NCBI GenBank assembly: GCA_937928585.1
Contig: CALEZK010000654.1
Location: forward strand, 1-8,626
From: an uncultured bacterium
Lineage (GTDB): Bacteria > Hydrogenedentota > Hydrogenedentia > Hydrogenedentales > SLHB01
Length of the DNA: 8,626 bases
Reading direction: 5' to 3'
The notes under the pieces are model-generated. The model was not told the DNA's origin and searched no databases. It saw nothing but the letters and a program-made list of their open reading frames with translations. Positions 6,121-8,626 of the stretch are shown piece after piece. The translations under genes were made by a program, and so were the position numbers. The number at the start of each line of letters is the position of its first letter. The stretch's first letter is position 1.

Positions 6121-6822
6121 TCAGCGGTTGCGCTTCAACACCGGGAACGCGCCGTACAACCGCATCAACCATTTTGTGCTGCGATAGAAAAACACTTCCG
6201 CCTCGCCGCGCAGGACCGCGCGTTCGATGCGCTCCGCCACTTCCGATACTGGAATACGTCCTGGTCCTTCGCCCACGCCCATCAACGCGATGTTGACGCA
6301 ATGCACGCCGCGAAGACCAAGATCCGCGCGCAGCGCGTCGGTCATTGCGTTCACGGCGCCCTTTGTAATGCTGTAAACCGTCTGCGCGGGATTTGCCTTA
6401 TAGCCGGACAGCGAGGAAACATTCACGACGGCACCGCCACCTTTCGCTATCATCGCTGGAGCGAGAAGACGAATCAACTGAAGCGTACCCGTTACGTTGA
6501 CTTGGATCTGGCGCTGAATCTCTTCTGTCGATGTGTCGAGGAAGGGCTTCGACGTCACGTCGGCGGCATTGTTAATTAGAATATCGGGGACTTGACCCGC
6601 GGAAACCAAGGCTTCGGTCATGCGCTCCAGCGACTTGATATCGGCGAGGTCCGCTGCATGGCACGTTGTACCAGCATGGTCCGCCGCCACTGTCGCGAGC
6701 GTGTCTGCATGGCGTGCAGTCAACACCACGCGATATCCTTTTGTGAAAAAATGTTTGACCAGGCCCTTGCCCACGACACCGGTCGCGCCGGTAATCAGCA
6801 CCGTTTTGGAAATCCCGCTCAT
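6121..6822 (-). CDS. Short-chain dehydrogenase/reductase (SDR), NAD(P)-dependent
   Basis: The product is a 233-residue classical SDR oxidoreductase with a Rossmann fold. The cofactor loop is TGATGVVGKG (residues 11-20), and NNAA (84-87) stands in for the usual NNAG. The catalytic tetrad is complete: N109 (QVNVTG), S137 (NVSSLSG), Y150 and K154 (YSITK). R36 after beta-2 (VVLTARHAD) suggests NADPH preference, which is inference. The C-terminus is basic and aromatic (STKWLMRLYGAFPVLKRNR) and could touch a membrane or large substrate. The frame is open further upstream to 6921, but the ATG at 6822 is chosen because the SDR fold begins there, GGAAGG lies about 8 nt ahead, and it overlaps the preceding methyltransferase stop as ATGA. 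This implies translational coupling. The substrate is unknown; the context suggests glycan, lipid or secondary-metabolite modification. Confidence 0.9.
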   Translation of the reverse strand: MSGISKTVLITGATGVVGKGLVKHFFTKGYRVVLTARHADTLATVAADHAGTTCHAADLADIKSLERMTEALVSAGQVPDILINNAADVTSKPFLDTSTEEIQRQIQVNVTGTLQLIRLLAPAMIAKGGGAVVNVSSLSGYKANPAQTVYSITKGAVNAMTDALRADLGLRGVHCVNIALMGVGEGPGRIPVSEVAERIERAVLRGEAEVFFYRSTKWLMRLYGAFPVLKRNR

Positions 6823-7505
6823 GCTTGGGCCTTCCGCGCGACGATGGAAAACTTGTTCGGGAGGCTGCCGTACAACTGGGCCAGTGCGATGACGAAGGGC
6901 GCTTTCAACAAACGTTGCCACATGGGAAACACGCGCCGCTCCACTTGTTCGCCTTCAATGTGGATCGGCATGCACGTCGCCTCATATCCAAGCTCGCGCA
7001 ATACGTCCATCAACTCATTTGGATAGATAGCAGGTTCATTGTTGAAAGGCGCCACACGAAGTGGCGAGTTTGGCGCCTGAGTCAGCCGCACAAATGGATT
7101 GCGCGCGTCGGGTTCGACAATTACCAACTGGCCTTCGGCCAGCAGCACGCGGCGCGCTTCGCGCAACAGGGGCGTCCACTTGCCTTCCAGATGGTGCAAC
7201 ACATCGACGCAATACACGGTCGAGAAGGACTCGTCCGCGAAAGGCAGGCCCTCCTGTGCGTCGGATACTACGGATGGCACGCCGCGCGACACGCAGAGCT
7301 GTGCGCACCGCCGCGAGACGTCGAATCCGATGACGCGCCCGCCGGTGAGCGCGGCGGCGATTACGCCATCACCACACCCGACGTCCAACGTGCGTTGTTT
7401 CGATGGAACGATTGCATCCAGTTTGCGCAGAGATTCTTCGGGGTAGACGTATAACTGTTCCCCCGCCGCGAGCCTGTCGAACAAGACTGCTTGCGGACGC
7501 CTCAC
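6819..7505 (-). CDS. Class I SAM-dependent methyltransferase (Methyltransf_11-like)
   Basis: The predicted product is a 228-residue methyltransferase. Motif I is TLDVGCGDG (39-47), and the acidic residue after beta-2 is D62 (IGFDVS). SDAQEGLPFADESFSTVYCVDVLHHL (81-106) covers the adenine-binding and post-I motifs, and LLAEGQLVIVEP (121-131) is the beta-5 region. The C-terminal third (about 160-228) is a family-specific cap with YPNELMDVLRELGYE and a hydrophobic stretch near KAPFVIALAQLYGSLP. The start is GTG at 7505, supported by AGGAAG about 8 nt upstream inside the preceding gene. This GTG overlaps the preceding gene's stop (GTGA), and its own stop overlaps the SDR start (ATGA), so the gene is coupled on both sides. 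The methyl acceptor cannot be told from sequence; it differs clearly from the adjacent methyltransferase and is not a recent duplicate. Confidence 0.88.
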   Translation of the reverse strand: MRRPQAVLFDRLAAGEQLYVYPEESLRKLDAIVPSKQRTLDVGCGDGVIAAALTGGRVIGFDVSRRCAQLCVSRGVPSVVSDAQEGLPFADESFSTVYCVDVLHHLEGKWTPLLREARRVLLAEGQLVIVEPDARNPFVRLTQAPNSPLRVAPFNNEPAIYPNELMDVLRELGYEATCMPIHIEGEQVERRVFPMWQRLLKAPFVIALAQLYGSLPNKFSIVARKAQA

Positions 7506-8197
7506 GCGCCGGGCTTCCTGCCAACATAGAGAATCGCATCACCGCGAAAACGCATGAGAAACCGATGAATCCCGCGGGGAAAGAGATTGCCTGCGATAAA
7601 CAGATTGTGGTTGTAAGAGGAAAGTTCCAGCGTCTGCATGCCGTGCGATTCAAAAAGAAATTGCATGGCATCGCGCGTGAACGGACGCTTGTGCGTGATG
7701 TCGTTCCAGAAGCGAAAGCCGTACTTCATGATATCCGGCACGGTGATGAATACAACGCCGCCCGGCTTGAGCACGCGCCGAATCTCTGTTGCGATCTTCT
7801 CCGGGCAGTTCAAGTGTTCCAGAGTGCTCGTCATTGCGAGCAGGTCAATTGAGTCCGCTCCCAACGGGATATGACCGCGTTCGAGGTCCGCGAGCACAAA
7901 GTCAATGCCCTGCGCGCGCAGTTCCGGGGCATAGTGCGCATCGAAATCCAGTGCAATGCGTCGGGATACGGCAGGAACCTTATAACTGAGGAACCAACCG
8001 TTCCACGCGCCGCAGTCGAGCACGCGCAAGCCGGAACGGCCTTCAAAGAACTCGTCAAGCACCCATTTCAATGACCATATTTTATGACCGGACTGACCGA
8101 GCGCCGCGGCCCGTCGGGAAAGCAGACCGATGAACCAACGCTGAAGCGCGTTCGTCTCTTCCAGGCAACATCGCTCGTAGTTTTTCGCGTAGTCCAT
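7502..8197 (-). CDS. Class I SAM-dependent methyltransferase, glycan-cluster type
   Basis: The product has 231 residues. Motif I is RVLDCGAWNGWF (58-69), a variant of the usual E/DxGxGxG with Ala and Trp in place of two residues. IALDFD (81-86) carries the acidic residue after beta-2. TSTLEHL (123-129) with EIRRVLKPGGVVFITVPD (138-155) are typical of the family. A FWNDITHKRPFT segment (163-174) resembles the 'DxxHxxxF' region of methyltransferases found in polysaccharide and glycosyltransferase clusters. The ATG at 8197 is the only start before an in-frame TAA upstream; the ribosome site (GGAC) is weak and close. It lies 71 nt after the preceding gene, with no clear promoter between, and overlaps the next methyltransferase gene by GTGA. 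A role in methylating a sugar, polyprenyl-linked glycan or lipid is inferred from context only. Confidence 0.87.
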   Translation of the reverse strand: MDYAKNYERCCLEETNALQRWFIGLLSRRAAALGQSGHKIWSLKWVLDEFFEGRSGLRVLDCGAWNGWFLSYKVPAVSRRIALDFDAHYAPELRAQGIDFVLADLERGHIPLGADSIDLLAMTSTLEHLNCPEKIATEIRRVLKPGGVVFITVPDIMKYGFRFWNDITHKRPFTRDAMQFLFESHGMQTLELSSYNHNLFIAGNLFPRGIHRFLMRFRGDAILYVGRKPGA

Positions 8198-8268
8198 GCC
8201 GTCCGATTTGAATCCGATGCGTTACGAATGGGACAACATCCTAGCCATCCATGAGGCCCCAATCGAAT

Positions 8269-8626
8269 TTACTTCTCCGCTCCACCCCAGGCATACACGG
8301 TCATATCGCTGTTCGACGCGGCCTCGACTCTCGTCAGGTTAGATTCGACCCATGCCAAATCCTCAGCAAAGAACGGCCAGTGGTGGAAGCGCCGATGCTC
8401 CGCAATAAAGAATCCGCTTGGGTGCGCGGCGACGTAGGCCTTAAAGTCCTCGAGCGACTTCAACCCCTCCATACCGGATTCTATCGTTTCCCAGACGATA
8501 ATTCTGCTCGGATACCAGTTATCGACACGGCCCACATAGTACAAGGCGGTAATGTACGTCGTGCAGACTACGACGTCGCCGTCGGCGCGTTCGCGAACAT
8601 AGTGACACGGCTGTCTCCATTGTGGG
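8269..8626 (-). CDS. C-terminal end of a probable GT39/PMT-like membrane glycosyltransferase (cut by window)
   Basis: The frame is open from the right edge of the window to the TAA at 8271-8269, giving 118 residues of a C-terminus whose start lies outside. The segment WRQPCHYVRERADGDVVVCT followed by ALYYVGRVDNWYPS resembles the soluble domain after the last membrane helix in family 39 (ArnT/PMT-like) glycosyltransferases. There a 'W..AA.Y....PGDVV' stretch precedes a 'YYLGR' stretch. The remainder (SLEDFKAYVAAHPSGFFIAE, ending VYAWGGAEK) fits a Rossmann-like alpha/beta tail. No membrane helix is inside the window, so the assignment rests on short motif similarity. It is the most upstream visible gene of the leftward operon and would give the downstream methyltransferases a glycan context. 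Confidence 0.45.
   Translation of the reverse strand, partial: PQWRQPCHYVRERADGDVVVCTTYITALYYVGRVDNWYPSRIIVWETIESGMEGLKSLEDFKAYVAAHPSGFFIAEHRRFHHWPFFAEDLAWVESNLTRVEAASNSDMTVYAWGGAEK

Noticed and set aside
6823..6921. N-terminal extension of the SDR by 33 codons
   Set aside because: The extension lies wholly within the preceding methyltransferase gene in another frame and precedes the normal SDR N-terminus; the ATGA overlap start is better supported.
8198..8268. Promoter or terminator between the GT39-like gene and methyltransferase 2
   Set aside because: There is only a spaced direct repeat of TCCGAT (8202-8207 and 8213-8218) and no promoter pair, stem or T-run of note.
1..8626. Mobile element, CRISPR array, toxin-antitoxin or defence system
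   Set aside because: No transposase, integrase, regularly spaced repeats, terminal inverted repeats or defence-family motifs were seen on either strand.

Overview
This 8.6 kb window looks like a chromosomal segment from a free-living, Gram-negative-type bacterium of moderately high GC, judged by eye. The mix of CarboxypepD_reg-like beta-sandwich repeats, a multi-domain DUF1573 protein and a cysteine-rich (probably [2Fe-2S]) ferrochelatase suggests the PVC, Hydrogenedentes or Myxococcota neighbourhood. That placement is a low-confidence inference. I see no tRNA, rRNA, CRISPR array, transposon, integrase or phage gene.

Left half, plus strand (1-5026): four genes point rightward. They are the 3' part of a protein of tandem CarboxypepD_reg-like domains (1-1314), an exported SGNH/GDSL hydrolase (1647-2450), an exported DUF1573 multi-domain protein (2552-3862), and a double zinc-ribbon protein with one C-terminal membrane helix (3941-5026). 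The hydrolase has its own good promoter candidate (1378-1406) and a leader of about 230 nt that contains dyads and an orphan Shine-Dalgarno sequence. A strong 14-bp hairpin (2491-2522) separates it from the DUF1573 gene. At least two of the four products carry export signals, so this half seems devoted to cell-surface or periplasmic functions.

Right half, minus strand (5051-8626): a compact operon runs leftward. In transcription order it holds the C-terminal end of a probable GT39/PMT-like membrane glycosyltransferase (cut by the window edge), two unrelated class I SAM-dependent methyltransferases, a short-chain dehydrogenase/reductase and ferrochelatase (hemH). The methyltransferase 2/methyltransferase 1 and methyltransferase 1/SDR junctions are 4-nt stop-start overlaps (GTGA and ATGA), and hemH follows after 44 nt. 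Translational coupling suggests the middle three enzymes act together, probably modifying a glycan, lipid or other small molecule. hemH is a conserved haem-synthesis gene at the distal end.

The two halves converge, with 24 nt between the stop codons of the zinc-ribbon gene and hemH. No single gene is a clear novelty. The observations most worth a second look are the structured hydrolase leader, the large hairpin before the DUF1573 gene, the coupling of hemH to an SDR/methyltransferase cassette, and a hydrolase whose motifs resemble phospholipase B-like SGNH enzymes.
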